Shown in pieces: positions 10,462 through 22,860 of a stretch of DNA of 64,000 nucleotides. Source of the DNA: Citrus sinensis (Eukaryota > Streptophyta > Magnoliopsida > Sapindales > Rutaceae); the NCBI RefSeq assembly GCF_022201045.2, contig NC_068557.1, forward strand, positions 26,947,501 through 27,011,500. Direction: 5' to 3'. The stretch's first letter is position 1, and each line of letters opens with the position of its first letter. The position numbers were made by a program, and so were the translations under genes. The notes beneath the pieces were generated by a model. It ran no database searches. It was not told the origin of the DNA and worked only from the letters and a program-made list of their open reading frames with translations.

Positions 10462-13400
10462 ATGGCTGTGTTGTTGGAGGAAATAGTGCAATCGGTGGAG
10501 CTATGGCTGAAATTGTTAAGGGATAAGCCGCAACCTTACGTTGACCCGGACCTTGACCCGGTTCTGCTGGTGCCGGGTGTTGCCGGTTCGATTTTGAAGT
10601 CAGTGGACAAGGCAAACGGGAAAGATGAGCGGATTTGGGTTCGGATACTTGGGGCAGACCACGAGTTTAGGACCAAGCTCTGGTCTAAGTTTGATCCTTC
10701 TACCGGTAATTTTTTTTTTTTCAAGATAATTTTTGGTTCTCCAAAGCTTGATTGTGTTTTAGTTTTCTTCTTACTTAACACAATTGGATAATTTTGCTGA
10801 AATTGGTGGAAAACGGAGAGAAAAAAAAATATAAATTTTGTTGCTAAATAATTAAGTGGAGAAGAAAGATTAATTTCATTTGAGGATTGTTGAGACCTCC
10901 TTTTTGGCTACTTTATTTGTTTGTAGTCATAGATAAAATGTTGTTACTTTAATATAAATGTTAACAGTATATATATTAGTTGCAGGGATTTGAGAGAGTC
11001 TGTAGAAAGTTAATTTTTTCACTAAAAAGTACATGCTGAAGATGTGGTATTTCTTGTTAGCTGTTATGTATGATTCATTTGGGACGTGATATGTTACGAA
11101 TTTGAATTTAGTTACTTACCAGGTTTCGCTCTAAGTGAAGTCTCTTGTTGCTTATCTTTTTGCATTGGGTAATGTATGTTAGTGATCATCTAAACACACT
11201 TGTGATAGTCAGTAGATGCTTTGGGGTTAGTATGAGGAACAAGTTCACTTTCATCATGCAAGATACTAGATATTATTTGATGTCTGTGAAAACTTTAATA
11301 GAGTGGGCTTATATTATCTTGGTGGATACCCTATTTTGAACTTTCGTGTTATTGGGTATTCATGTGTATGGCTCGTGCCCCCTTCCTATAGCACTTTGGG
11401 GAGACAGTGTTTATGGTCAGAAGATGGTAATCAGCCTGTTAAACTCCTTTGAGCATGTACTTCCAATATCTAATTATGTTCTCCAAATGGAACTTGATAA
11501 GTCCGCTGATGCTTTTCTGTGTTATTTATTTTTGTGCTTTTTGTTTTCAAATTTTTTAATATTTGTTATGCAGGTTTTGCAGATTTAGATTTCAATAATT
11601 GAAGTTGGTTAATCATGTTATTCTTGTGAAACAGGTCGAACTGTGTCTTTAGATCCAAATTCAAGTGTTGTGGTTCCTGAAGACAGATATGGATTGTATG
11701 CAATTGATGTCTTAGATCCTGACCTGGTATTGTAGTTCTTTTTCTCCCCTCAATATTGTTTGATACTTTTAAGGAATCACTAACGTGGACACTAATGAAG
11801 AAAACAGAATAGCTAGTGAATATTTTAAATGCCATGAATGAACTTCAATTGTTCTATATGAGACAATGTAGTTGTTTGGACTGGTGTTAACTAATTATAT
11901 GTCCAATGCAGATCATCGGACGTGATTGTGTTTATTATTTTCACGATATGATTGTTCAAATGATCAAGTGGGGTTTCCAAGAGGGAAAGACTCTTTTTGG
12001 GTTTGGTTATGATTTCCGCCAAAGTAATAGGTAACTTTCTAACCTAAAACGTTGTTAATTGCTTTTTTTTTCTATGACCTTGAGTAGCAGGACATTTTTA
12101 GGGTGTCATGCTTTTTGGATCATAAATTCTCTTCTTCTCTCGGAAGTTTCTGTCACTTTATGAGAATGAATTGCACCCCATTCCTAACGAGGGATAAAGC
12201 AAAAAAAAAAATTGGATGTTGCTTGCTTACATATGTATATTGCATGGTTTTCCAATATCTCTTTGATTTTACTTTTTAAGTGTCCCTGTAAATGGCATCT
12301 GTGCTTCAACATCTGTCTTCCATTTTAAAATGATTTTTCTTCTTGAAGCTCAAAGATCTTCTCCTTCGTTATATTCTACAGATCTTTTGAATGTTTATGC
12401 TTTATTCATTTTTTAGATTGCAAGGAACAATGGAGCAATTTGCTGCGAAGTTAGAGGCTGTGTATAATGCTTCTGGAGGGAAAAAGATAAACATCATCAG
12501 TCATTCTATGGGGGGTCTGCTGGTCAAATGTTTCTTGTCCCTGCATAGTGATGTATGTTTTTAATTTTTTTTCCTTCCTGGGTTGCTGTTCTTTTGTCTT
12601 CTCCTCTCCACACTCTAAGTTCGAATCTGTAGTCTATGCTCTTGTTGTGTCCTTATGCTGCAACTTAAACTTGGCAATTTCATCCTATTTCTTTTTTTTG
12701 TTCCCAGATTTTTGAGAAATATGTGCAGAAATGGATTGCAATTGCTGCGCCATTTCAAGGTAAGTGATTGTTGATTTTATGATACTTGGGCACGGAAATA
12801 GACATCAAAGCAGCTGTAAGAGAGAAAAATGCATAGCTAAGGAATCTGTTTCTTCTTGAAGTTTAAAATGCCAACACTCAAAAACTCAAAGGAGAACAAA
12901 ATTAGTAGTAGTAGTTGTTGTAGTAGTATTAGTATTGTTCAATCTTATCTACTTTCCTGAAAATGTAACAGTGATAATATTCATGTTCAATCTTATAGAC
13001 ATGGTTTATTATTGGTGATATTCCATTGATTAATCATGGAATGCAGAGTCATAGATTCAAATTGAACTTAAACTTCTAATAAGCTTGAAGGCGAAGGACT
13101 GTGGACCGGTCTTTATTTCTATTTGTAAGCAAGTACTATTTATGTAATCTTTCCTGAATATGACTTTGAAACTTTGTTTGATTTATAATTGTCCAACAGG
13201 TGCACCGGGATATGTTACATCCGCCTTTCTCAATGGGATGTCATTTGTTGAAGGGTGGGAACAGAACTTTTTTATATCAAAATGGAGCATGCACCAACTG
13301 GTATGAGTTGAATACTTTAGTTATTTCAAGTTGCATGTCTGTTAAAAAATTTTCCTACATTGAGCGTTAAAATTTTCTTTTAATTTTAGATTTTTGGTGT

Positions 13401-15486
13401 TTCATGGCTTGTTAAGTCGTATCTGTATGTGTTTTATCTGTACTGTGCTGTCTGGTGTTCAGTTCTCATATTGATCAGATCAATGATTCATACACGACTA
13501 TAAACATTTTCTTTGCCATATATATTTATATGTGTTTTTGTTCCGAATCTGTGATGTGGTTGAGATTAATTATTAATACTGCAAAATTTCAGTTGATTGA
13601 ATGTCCATCAATATATGAGTTGATGGCTTGCCGGAATTTTCATTGGGAACACATTCCTCTTCTGGAAATATGGAGAGAGAAGAAAGCTGCCGACGGGAAC
13701 TCTCATATTATCTTAGAGTCTTACCAATCAGAAGAGAGTGTAGAAATTTATAAGGAAGCTCTCTACAGTAATACGGTGAGCCATGAACTTTCTTATGTTG
13801 AAATAGTTCTGCTAAGGTTTACTTGATCTTTAAGTGAAAGTAAGTTTCACAAGTTTAAATATTTATGCTCAATTTGAAATTCTTTGATCATGTTGAGATG
13901 AAGATGTCAGAGAGTAGCTATACTTTCAGAGCTTGACTTTTCTTGTTTCTCTGTTGACCTTTACCAAAGCATTTTGTCGTAAATGACAATAGACTTCTTA
14001 ATTTAGAAAATTTTCCCCCCCAATATCTGAGAGTTTGAATTTTGTATTAAGATTTGTAGCACAAATGACAATACAAATTATAAGTAGTGACCATAGTTGG
14101 AACTGTTGAGTCGAAATTTAGGATATGTGCTTAAATGGCTATTTTAGTTTAATATTTTTTTATTTGATAATTCAGGTTAATTACAATGGAGAAATGATTC
14201 CTCTACCCTTCAACTTGGAGATCTTGAAAATGGCAAATGAAACATGCAAGATCTTATCTCGTGCTAAGATTCCTTCCCAAGTTAAATTCTACAACATCTA
14301 TGGGACCAATCTTGAGACACCGCACAGTGTTTGGTAATTTTTTTATTTGAGTGTTTCATCAATTTTTACACCGTGGAAAAAACAGTACTTATATGCTAGG
14401 ATTAACCATCGATAGAAGCTCTAGAACAGGAAATATTTTGTTGCTTGTTGAGTTTGTGGATTCTTTAATTTTAAATTTTCTGTGCAGCTATGGAAGTGAT
14501 GATGCACCTGTCACAGATCTACAAGAACTAAGAAATATCCAGGTCCTTGTCTTTTACTGAATTTGGTCTCATTTCATGTAGCGTAATTTCTGAATTTAAT
14601 AGTTTGCAGTTCTCTACCATAAATATTTCAATGTTGTCCTCTCTGATTTAAATCTTTCAGGTTTTGTTGACTATGTATGAATTCCTAGCTTTAAGCAGTT
14701 TGTTGTATACTAAGTTTTAGTTAATGCTTGTAAATTTGCAGCCTAAATATGTATATGTTGATGGAGATGGTACTGTCCCAGCAGAATCAGCCAAGGTTTG
14801 CTAGCTTTCTTGTTCTTAATTCTTTCTGATTTGATGTTATACCATATTGGTTGTGCTATAAAAATCATTTTTCAGTTTCTATTAAATAATAATAATAAAA
14901 ATAATAATAATGTTGGACAAATTTGTAAGTTGTTGACATGATGTCTCAAGTAAATGAATTATATTATGGGTAATATATTCGAGTCACATGATGATGAAGG
15001 GGAAGTTTTGCCACGAGTGAATTGACCACACCTATCTAACTGTTATTACCTTTGTGAGACTTGCAGGCGGATGGGCTCAATGCAGAAGCAAGGGTTGGAG
15101 TCCCGGGTGAACACCGGGGAATTGTCTGTGAGCATCATGTGTTTAGAATTCTCAAGCACTGGCTCAAAGTTGGTGACCCTGATCCTTTCTACAACCCAAT
15201 AAATGATTATGTAATTCTACCCACTGCTTACGAAATGGAAAGGTACAAAGAGAAAGGCTTACAGGTTACTTCACTGAAAGAGGAATGGGAGATCATATCT
15301 GAAGAACAAGATGATGGTGATAATATGGCTGATAGGAAGCCTCTAGTGAGCTCGATATCTGTTTCCCAATCAGGTGATGACCAATCTTCACGTGCAGAAG
15401 CCCATGCTACCGTTATTGTTCATCCTCAGAATGAGGGTAAGCAGCATGTTGAGCTGAATGCCATGAGTGTGTCCGTTGATGCTTAA
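10462..15486 (+). CDS. LCAT4: Lecithin-cholesterol acyltransferase-like 4 (phospholipase A type)
   Basis: Eleven exons: 10462-10705, 11635-11726, 11912-12030, 12417-12552, 12708-12759, 13200-13300, 13593-13775, 14176-14333, 14488-14542, 14742-14795 and 15067-15486. They close in frame to 537 aa, against about 535 aa for Arabidopsis LCAT4. The fold is an alpha/beta hydrolase. The nucleophile Ser is in SHSMGG (exon 4), the Asp probably in VDGDGTVP (exon 10), and the His in GEHRG (exon 11). The oxyanion-lid region is VLLVPGVAGSI near the N-terminus. Family members hydrolyse acyl groups from phospholipids, cytosolically since no signal peptide is present, rather than esterifying sterols. The C-terminal tail ends VELNAMSVSVDA, as in its orthologues. 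The start is the only in-frame ATG that gives the conserved MxxLLEEI-like N-terminus. Introns are short to medium, AT-rich and free of large insertions. Confidence 0.96.
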
Positions 15487-15916
15487 GATTGAATTGTTGT
15501 ACCAATCTTGAGACTGCAAGTGCTCCCCTGTACATGTCTATGTTATTAAAATTGTGTTGTATATAAGAGCTGTTGGTGATACAACCTCGATCTTGTGTTA
15601 TTGTTGTATGGGACATAAATGAATATGGCGTGTTATGTGCATAGATAGTAGTGCAATTAGCTTATATGAACTTGTATTGGCGTGTTATGTGGCAGATGAT
15701 TTTCAGAATGTCCTTTTAAATCTGCTTATGCAATAGTTTAGGACGCTCTGCATTCACAACATCTCAATCCTGGCTTCAACCAAAAGAGGTTATGGCGCAT
15801 GAATGTTCTGGCGATGTATTTTGTCGGTACAAACTACAAATCTAGCAATATCGTATTGGATGAAATGTGGGTATTAATTCAACGTTCGGACGAATACAAC
15901 TGATAAATATATAAAT

Positions 15917-16257
15917 GAGTAATGATATAGCTACAAACTCTTGTATAAATTTATTTTGTACAAACTGACGTGGCATTAATTCATTGGTTGAATGAAAATA
16001 TAAAATAATAAAAATAAATCATGTGGGTCAAGTGATATTTAATTCAACCAATCTTATCATGCCACATCAGTTTGTACAAAATAAATTTGTACAAGAGTTT
16101 GTGACTATATCATTACTCTATATTGGTTGAATTAAATATCACTTGGTCCACATGATTTGTTTTTATTAATTTATATTTTCATTCAACCAATGAATTAATG
16201 CCACGTCAGTTTGTACAAAATAAATTTGTACAAGAGTTTGTGATTGTATCATTACTC
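15917..16257. mobile_element. Compound MITE, arms A-B-A'-B'-A'
   Basis: The first unit, 15917-16117, has terminal inverted repeats of about 60 bp. The left arm begins GAGTAATGATATAG and the right arm ends CTATATCATTACTC. A second partial unit follows directly (16118-16257): the inner sequence in reverse (it starts TATATTGGTTGAAT and matches the complement of about 16010-16055), then a third terminal arm ending at 16257. The outer edges are flanked by ATAAAT on both sides (15911-15916 and 16258-16263), a probable 6-bp target duplication, so the whole compound may have inserted as one unit. No coding capacity. It sits between the converging 3' ends of LCAT4 and the receptor kinase. Confidence 0.82.
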
Positions 16258-16302
16258 ATAAATACAAAGCAACGGATGGAACTAAAAATGAACAGCCTCT
16301 TC

Positions 16303-19300
16303 TTAGACATCAATGTAAGCCGACAGTGTCTCTCTGATTCGAACGAGTCTGTTCGCCACGTCTTTCATGCTAATCCTCTTATCGGGTAAATCGACTGTAC
16401 AATCCATGGCCAAACTAAAGATTGAAGACACACATTGTTCCCTAGCAGAGAAATCGTTTTCTTCACAATTTAGCAAATTGGCGTCTGCAACTTCAGTGAT
16501 TGAACAGCTTAATAATGAGTCGCCAACCCAACGCTTTAAGCTCATTTCCCCAGCAAAAATTTCATCTGTCGGTTTCTTTTTTGTAAATGTTTCCATTAGC
16601 ATTATACCATAGCTGTAAACATCACATTTTCTTGATACTTTTCCTTCCCTGCCATACTCTGTGGAGGATATAGTTGACATTGACACAAAAATTAGTAATC
16701 TATGATAACAGAATAAAAAATCAATGGCGAAGAAACTTTGTAAGTTCTATTTCCATTGACAAGACCTTTTGAGATAGTACAGTAGTCTTAGGATCAAATC
16801 TCACTTGCTCCAAATGCTAATGAACTTTTTTATTTATGAAAAAATAATGACGTAAATGAAATCCAAATTCCTCTCTAACCCTGATGCAAGCAGGATTTGA
16901 ATCTTGATCTATTTGTTAAACCCAAAAGATCTTACCGGTTGAAAACTTGAGAACTAATATAACAACAATAGTGTAGACAAAAAATTAATTAAAAAAAATG
17001 AGAAAGAAAGTTTAACAAGAACCTGGTGCCATATAACCAATTGTGCCAAGGGTCTTTGTTTGTCTCATAGATTCTTCTTTGCCCAAGATCTTCGCAATGC
17101 CAAAATCACTCAGATGCCCTACCATGCTTTCGTTTAACAATACATTCGAAGGCTTAATGTCGCAGTGAACTATTGGAGTGGAATAACCGAAGTGAAGATA
17201 TTCCAAAGCTGACGCAACATCTATCATTATCTTCAATCTTTGCAAAATGTCGAGGAAGTAGTTGTCAGAATACAAACACTTCTCTAAGCTCCCGTTCGAC
17301 ATGTACTCCAATACTAACGCTTTGAAATCATTATTTGAACAGCTACTGATGATTTTGACAAGGTTTCTGTGACGGATGCTACCCATTACTTTACATTCAG
17401 CATGAAAACTCTCAAGTGACCCGTCAAATTCCATGTGGAACACTTTTGCTGCAATTTCCATCCCATCTGGAAGTACTCCCTTGTAAACTGAACCAAAACT
17501 CCCCATGCCAAGTAGTTTGTTTTCGCTAAATCCATCTGTCGCACGCAAAAGATCTTGGTAAGAAATTCTTCTCCATGTTGCTTGTGGATACATATTAGCA
17601 TCATCATACGGCCGTGTGCTCCCTTTCTGACGTCTTCTTCTTCTTCTTCTTCTTCTCACAAGCTTGGCAGTCAGGACAACTATCATTGTTAATGCACTAA
17701 CCAGTGGCAAAACAATAAGTAGAACAACAGTAGTCCTTGACCTAGGATGAGATCTGGTTTTGCATGGTGAGACTTGAAGCTTTGGAGAACCACACAATGC
17801 TTGATTCCCCAAAAATGATTCAGCTGAGAAAGTTATGAAAGGTCCTCTCGTAGGAATTTCTCCTTCTAATTGATTGAAAGACAAATTTAGATGTTTGAGG
17901 TAAGAGAGTGCCTCCATCGACTTGGGAATAGTTCCAGAGAGATTATTGTTGGACATATCTACGAAGTTCAAGCTTTTTAAACCGCCAAAGGATTCAGGAA
18001 TTGGACCCTGTAATCTATTATACCTCAAGGAGAGAAGCTGTAGACCTTGTAGGCCTCCAATAGTGACAGGGATAACACCTGATAGAGCATTCAACGACAA
18101 GTCCATTTCAATCACAACCTTAAGATTTCCAATATCTGGCAGAAGAGAACCATTTAGAGAATTTGATGACAAGTTAAAGCGCAAAATATCCTTCAGGTTC
18201 CACAGAGTAGAGGGTATAATGGAAGTCAAGGCGTTGGAGCCCAAGGAGAGATCTCTGAGGGAAGTGAGATTACCCAAGCATGCAGGTAGTCTTCCAGAAA
18301 GCTTGTTATCACCCAAGTACAAGTTAGCCAATCTATACAAATGGCAAAGATCTTCTGGGATGGATCCTTCAAGTTTATTATTTTGAAGATACAAACCTTG
18401 AAGTTTCTGTAATCTGCCCAGGGTAACTGGAATTGTTCCTGTCAATTCATTGTTTCCCAGTCTTATTACTGACAAGTTGTTTATGTTGCCAAGTTCTTTT
18501 GGAATGCCACCACTGATATTGCATGATTCCATGGATAAGCTTTTCATAGAAATTGAAAAATTCCCAATGGAACTTGGAAGAATCCCATTTATTGGATTTT
18601 CAGATAAATATATTATTTCCAAATTTCTGCAACTCGTCAAGGAGGAAAGAAAGCTCAAATCTGGAGTAGGAGATGTCAAAACATTACCAGCTAAGCTGAG
18701 CAATTTAAGGCTTCTTAAATTACCAAATGTGGTAGGAATCAAGCCTGAGAATGAGTTAAATCCAAAGTCTAGGACAGAGAGCTCGGAAATGTTGGTAAGG
18801 GAGCTGGGAATTGTCCCGCTGAAATTATTTTCCCCCAAGAAAAGCCTCTCAAGATTTGGAAGGCCAAGGTCTATGCTTGATGGAAGACTACCTAGGAGGT
18901 CATTATCAGTGACCGCTAGTTCTTTCAGTGTCGAGATATTGAAGATTGAAGCTGGTATGAGGCCAGCTAAGTTGCTTGATTGAACCCCCAAAACCTCTAA
19001 GTTACGAAGATTACCAATTTCATTTGGAATCTCACCTGCAAACATGTTGAGAAATGAGCCACACTGATTTTTTTTTTTTTTGCATAAAAATCATTCAATA
19101 AGAATTCTCTCCTGAAAATGTACCAAAAGAGAACTCTGTACATACAACTGAAGATTTAATAAAACTATTATTATTTCAGATAAAATTTGTTCATATAGAA
19201 CCGTTATATATAAGATGCTTTCAGTAAATAACAAGAAAAATTTTGACAGAGAGAGGTTCATATATATATGTACCTATCAAGCTGTTATTGCCAAGAAATA

Positions 19301-20832
19301 AATTCCTGACAGATGTCAAGTTCCCAATATCCCTTGGTATGCCTCCTTGGAACTTATTAAATGCCAATGAGACGACATGAAGCTCCTACATTTCCACAAA
19401 TTGGTTGGAATTGGACCAGTAAGCTGATTATAAGATATGAATAACCCTTCAAGAACAGGAAGATTTTGACACCTGTTATCAGGAAGGCTGCCGACCAGCC
19501 TGTTATAAGTAAGATCCAAGTTGGTTAAAGAAGAAATGTTGAAGATTTGTGAAGGAATGGACCCTGTTAGGACATTATTTGGCAGCAGTAGTAGCTCCAG
19601 CTTTGGGAGGTTCCCCAGCTCCTCTGGTATTTTTCCTGTGAAGTCACCGAAAGAAAAAGAAAATTTTCAGAGGTGATCATCTATATATTGTAGGATTCGG
19701 TATAATTTTATTAAGATGAGATGATGTATTAATTGGTTCAACTGCTCATCTTCACTGGACGGTACAGGAAATTTTGGGATGGAATCCTGCTCACACAACA
19801 GAGTTCGAAGGGGGTCTAATATTTGTATACACAAGTTGGGTTTATGAATTACTGTATCTATTCAAAAACATTTGTACTAGTTCTATGATATTAATAATAG
19901 TAGCTGTGTAGTACCTTCGAGTTTGTTGTGGCCAAGATACATACTCTCAAGCTCAGTCAAGTTTCCGATTTCTCTTGGTATGGCACCGGTGAAGTTATTC
20001 AACGATAAGGATAAAGATTCCATCTGTTGCACTTTGATAAAGTGGATGGTATCTCACCATCCAACATGTTTCCAGACAAAAAAAGGAACTTCAAACTCGG
20101 AAGATAGTTGAAAATATTTGATGGCAGCCCACCAGAAAGACCATTATCACTCAAATCGATTACAAATAATGAAGGCATGTTGAAGGCGATGGAAGGGAAG
20201 GAACCGGAGAGCTGGTTACCACTGAAATCAAGTATTTCCAACGAAGATATGTTGAAAATGGAGGATGGTATGGTTCCTGAAAGCTGGTTATCACTAAGAT
20301 CAAGTTCTTGCAGTAAAGAAAGGTAGCCTATGGTTTCTGGGATTTTCCCAACAAAGCTGTTATGTTTCAACAGCAAGTGTTGAAGTCTTGGTAAAGATAC
20401 GAACCATGATGGGATCTCTATGTGGAAGTTATTGAACCTGAAATCAAAGTACTTCAGTCCGCGTAAATGGCTCAATTCTTCAGGAAGAGAGCCAAAAAAA
20501 CTGTTGTTTCTGATGGCTAGCACTGCTAGAAATGATAGATTTCCTAGTTGAGGAGGGATGGTGCCTGTAAGTCCAAGGTAGGAGATATTCAGGGCTGTCA
20601 CTCTACGGTTGCGAACACCACAGGCAACACCAATCCAGCTACAAACAGATGAAGTTGTGGACCAGTTGTTGGCCAATAAATTACTGGGATCATGTTTTAT
20701 ATGCTCCTTCAGGGCAAGAAGAGCAAATTGATCTGTGGTAACGTTGGTTACTGCTGCCATCACTGAGGAAAGCATCAAACAATGAAGCAAGGGAACAAGG
20801 GTAATGATCATAAAACCAATATTTCTCCCCAT
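16303..20832 (-). pseudogene. LRR receptor-like kinase, subfamily XII (FLS2/EFR type), frameshifted
   Basis: Four exons: 20832-19915, 19635-19274, 19035-17023 and 16658-16303. A signal peptide (MGRNIGFMIITLVPLLHCL...) leads into the LRRNT cap (SWIGVACG), some 20 leucine-rich repeats of the plant LxGxIP type, a transmembrane segment (VVLLIVLPLVSALTMIVVL), an arginine run and a kinase. Kinase motifs are GMGSFGSVYKG, catalytic Lys in AAKVF, HCDIKPSN (Cys before Asp, hence non-RD) and SDFG. The last exon gives APEYGREG to the C-terminus. Non-RD LRR-XII kinases are typically plasma-membrane pattern-recognition receptors. Two single-base losses break the frame: near 20027-20031 in exon 1, after LSKC, and near 19380-19385 in exon 2, after LWKCR. 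Beyond each, the correct LRR sequence continues in another frame. With those exceptions the gene is complete and little decayed, so the lesions are recent, or sequencing or assembly errors. Confidence 0.9.
16764..16915. repeat. tRNA-derived SINE-like fragments in receptor-kinase intron 3
   Basis: Two stretches in the intron between the last two kinase exons resemble the Pol III B box (GGTTCGAATCC): GGATCAAATCTC on plus near 16792, and AGATTCAAATCC on minus near 16893-16904. No clear A box or target duplication was found. They could be SINE remains or chance. Confidence 0.25.
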
Positions 20833-20968
20833 GAAAGACAGTAGGTGGAAGAACAGTGAATTGTGAATATAATATTTTGCTAATAGAGAAACAAGCTAAT
20901 GAATATAGGTGAGTGTGTGTTCTTGTGTCTGTGTGTGTATGCATATATACAAAAGATGAAGTGCACAT

Positions 20969-22404
20969 AATTTCTAAGAAACTTTGAAGAAAATTATCCC
21001 AGTTGAGTGTTACGGGTCACTCAAATTTACCACAAACTGACGCTGAATTGACGTGCATGGGTTATTGTGTAACATGCTAATCCCGTGGCATAAGACTTAA
21101 AATAGAAAAATAGTTTTAGACATAAGACTTGAAATAGAAAAATAGTTTTATAAAATTAAAGAAACATTATTCCTTTGTCATAGACTTTGATTATGTGTCT
21201 TGCGGCAACTTGCTACTGTCCGTCTGTTTTTGACTCCAAATTAACTTATTGCTTAGTAGTTTAGTTGAAAGGCTTATTAAAAAGGTCCCTATTGTCTGTC
21301 AAAAAGGTAACAAAAACCAGAGGGTTCAGAAAACTATCATCCAACACCTCCTTATTTTCAGATCCATCATAGCAGGTGCTTCGACGCGATTGACATAGTT
21401 ACAGATGATGTTCGTACAGCAAAGACGGTAAAAACTGTGGTGTAATTACACCCAGTTGTTGGATTCTAATGGATTCCATCCATCCAAGTGGATTCAACGA
21501 TTGAATGCAACTGTAGTATGGTACTATAGTTGCACCATAGCCGGACCCAACAAAGACATATTAATTTCTAGAAACTGAACACATATTCTTGGAAAATCAC
21601 ATGTGCACCGGATCCCTAGCCATATAAGCTCATAAAAATTATCTGAAATTTTTGCAGATCTGGTGATTGACTTAATGGATTCATAAAAATGGGAAAAGAA
21701 GGCAAATATGTGACCTTTTAAGTGAGACCAAGCGCGCGGGAAGATAGCGGACGAAGAAGACAAATTTTTCCTTTTGTTTTTGACAAATGAGGAGGACTTA
21801 AATGATGATTTTCAAAATATTCTCTTTCCATTATCATTTAAAAATATCAGGAACCTAAAAAGAAACTCCTTAAAATCCTCTCAATTCAGCTTATTCTTTA
21901 TAATTAACGTGATGATAATTCCATAACAACACCCGAATTTTTTTTTTTCATCTTTGAATTACAATTCTAAACTAGGATGTCATCTTTCAGCGGGTGGAGT
22001 AGAAATTTCTCCACCCTTGTTGTTTAATTATTTATTGGAATATTTTTCAACTTCTCTTCACAATATTTCAAATAATGTCATTTTCTTAAAAGAATTTTCC
22101 GAACTTATGTCTATCATTAACGTTTCCTTTAAATAATAATAATAATTAAATTAAATAAAAACTGATTCTTATAAAATGGTAGTTGGGTAAGTCAACTTTT
22201 TTACATTATTAATTGGGCCATCTTATTTCTTACATAAGAAATTCTATTAGAGGCAAATGAAAGAGTGAAGAAGTGTTATTAACAAACAAAGTTGAACTTA
22301 GGATGTGACACATACACCGACGAAAACTGAAGTCACTATTTATGAATCAACACAACCTTAAAATAACATGTAGTGCTAATAGATTAATACTAGGAGGATC
22401 CCTC
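20969..22404. other. Intergenic, upstream of the receptor kinase
   Basis: No gene recognised. It should hold the receptor kinase promoter just above 20832; a TG-repeat stretch lies at 20911-20940. A weak inverted repeat at about 21432-21543 (CTGTGGTGTAATTACACC against a complement beginning CTATGGTGCAACTATAG) may be an old MITE. Confidence 0.4.
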
Positions 22405-22498
22405 TAAGTTACATGCATGTACCTTACAACCCTCTCACATGAATAGTATCCATACACTATTCATGTGAGAGGGATGTAAAGTACATGTATGTAACTTA
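22405..22498. mobile_element. Near-perfect 94-bp hairpin (short MITE)
   Basis: An inverted repeat with arms of about 43 bp and a loop of about 8 bp. The left arm starts TAAGTTACATGCATGTAC and the right arm ends GTACATGTATGTAACTTA. Mismatches are few. It looks like a miniature inverted-repeat element, but no target duplication is obvious. A transcript would fold into a small-RNA-like hairpin. Confidence 0.65.
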
Positions 22499-22860
22499 AC
22501 ATTACCCATACTAAGAAGTATCAAGCTATTTTCTACTACCGTTATTAGGTCCTAATTTATATTTATATTGAAAAGAAAAAAGAAAAAAAAAAGTCACCAT
22601 CTGGTGTACTTGAGTCCAGCTGTTTTTTTTCATCATTTTGTGGTTTCCTACTAATTCTGGTTGCTTTCATTGCACCACTACTCTCAATCCAATGTTATGT
22701 TTTTTAATAAATAAAAAATGTGAATAAGAGTGCCAGTCAGGGTGCAGCCAAAATGGTAAGTATGGAGGGTCACAAGAGTCAGGGTAACAAATATTTTGAG
22801 GCGAAAGTTAAAGAGAAGCGAAAAGAGAAGTGAAAATGTAAAAATCCGAACTATACTAAA

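Noticed and set aside
13455-13826. 123-aa ORF as a separate gene
   Set aside because: Its second half is exon 7 of LCAT4; the first half is intron.
17922-18983. Two long plus-strand ORFs (154 and 177 aa)
   Set aside because: Mirror frames of the LRR exon on the minus strand; the repeats keep the antisense open. The sequence is basic and has no domain.
21432-21543. A second MITE upstream of the receptor kinase
   Set aside because: Inverted similarity is short and patchy with no target duplication; mentioned only as a weak possibility.
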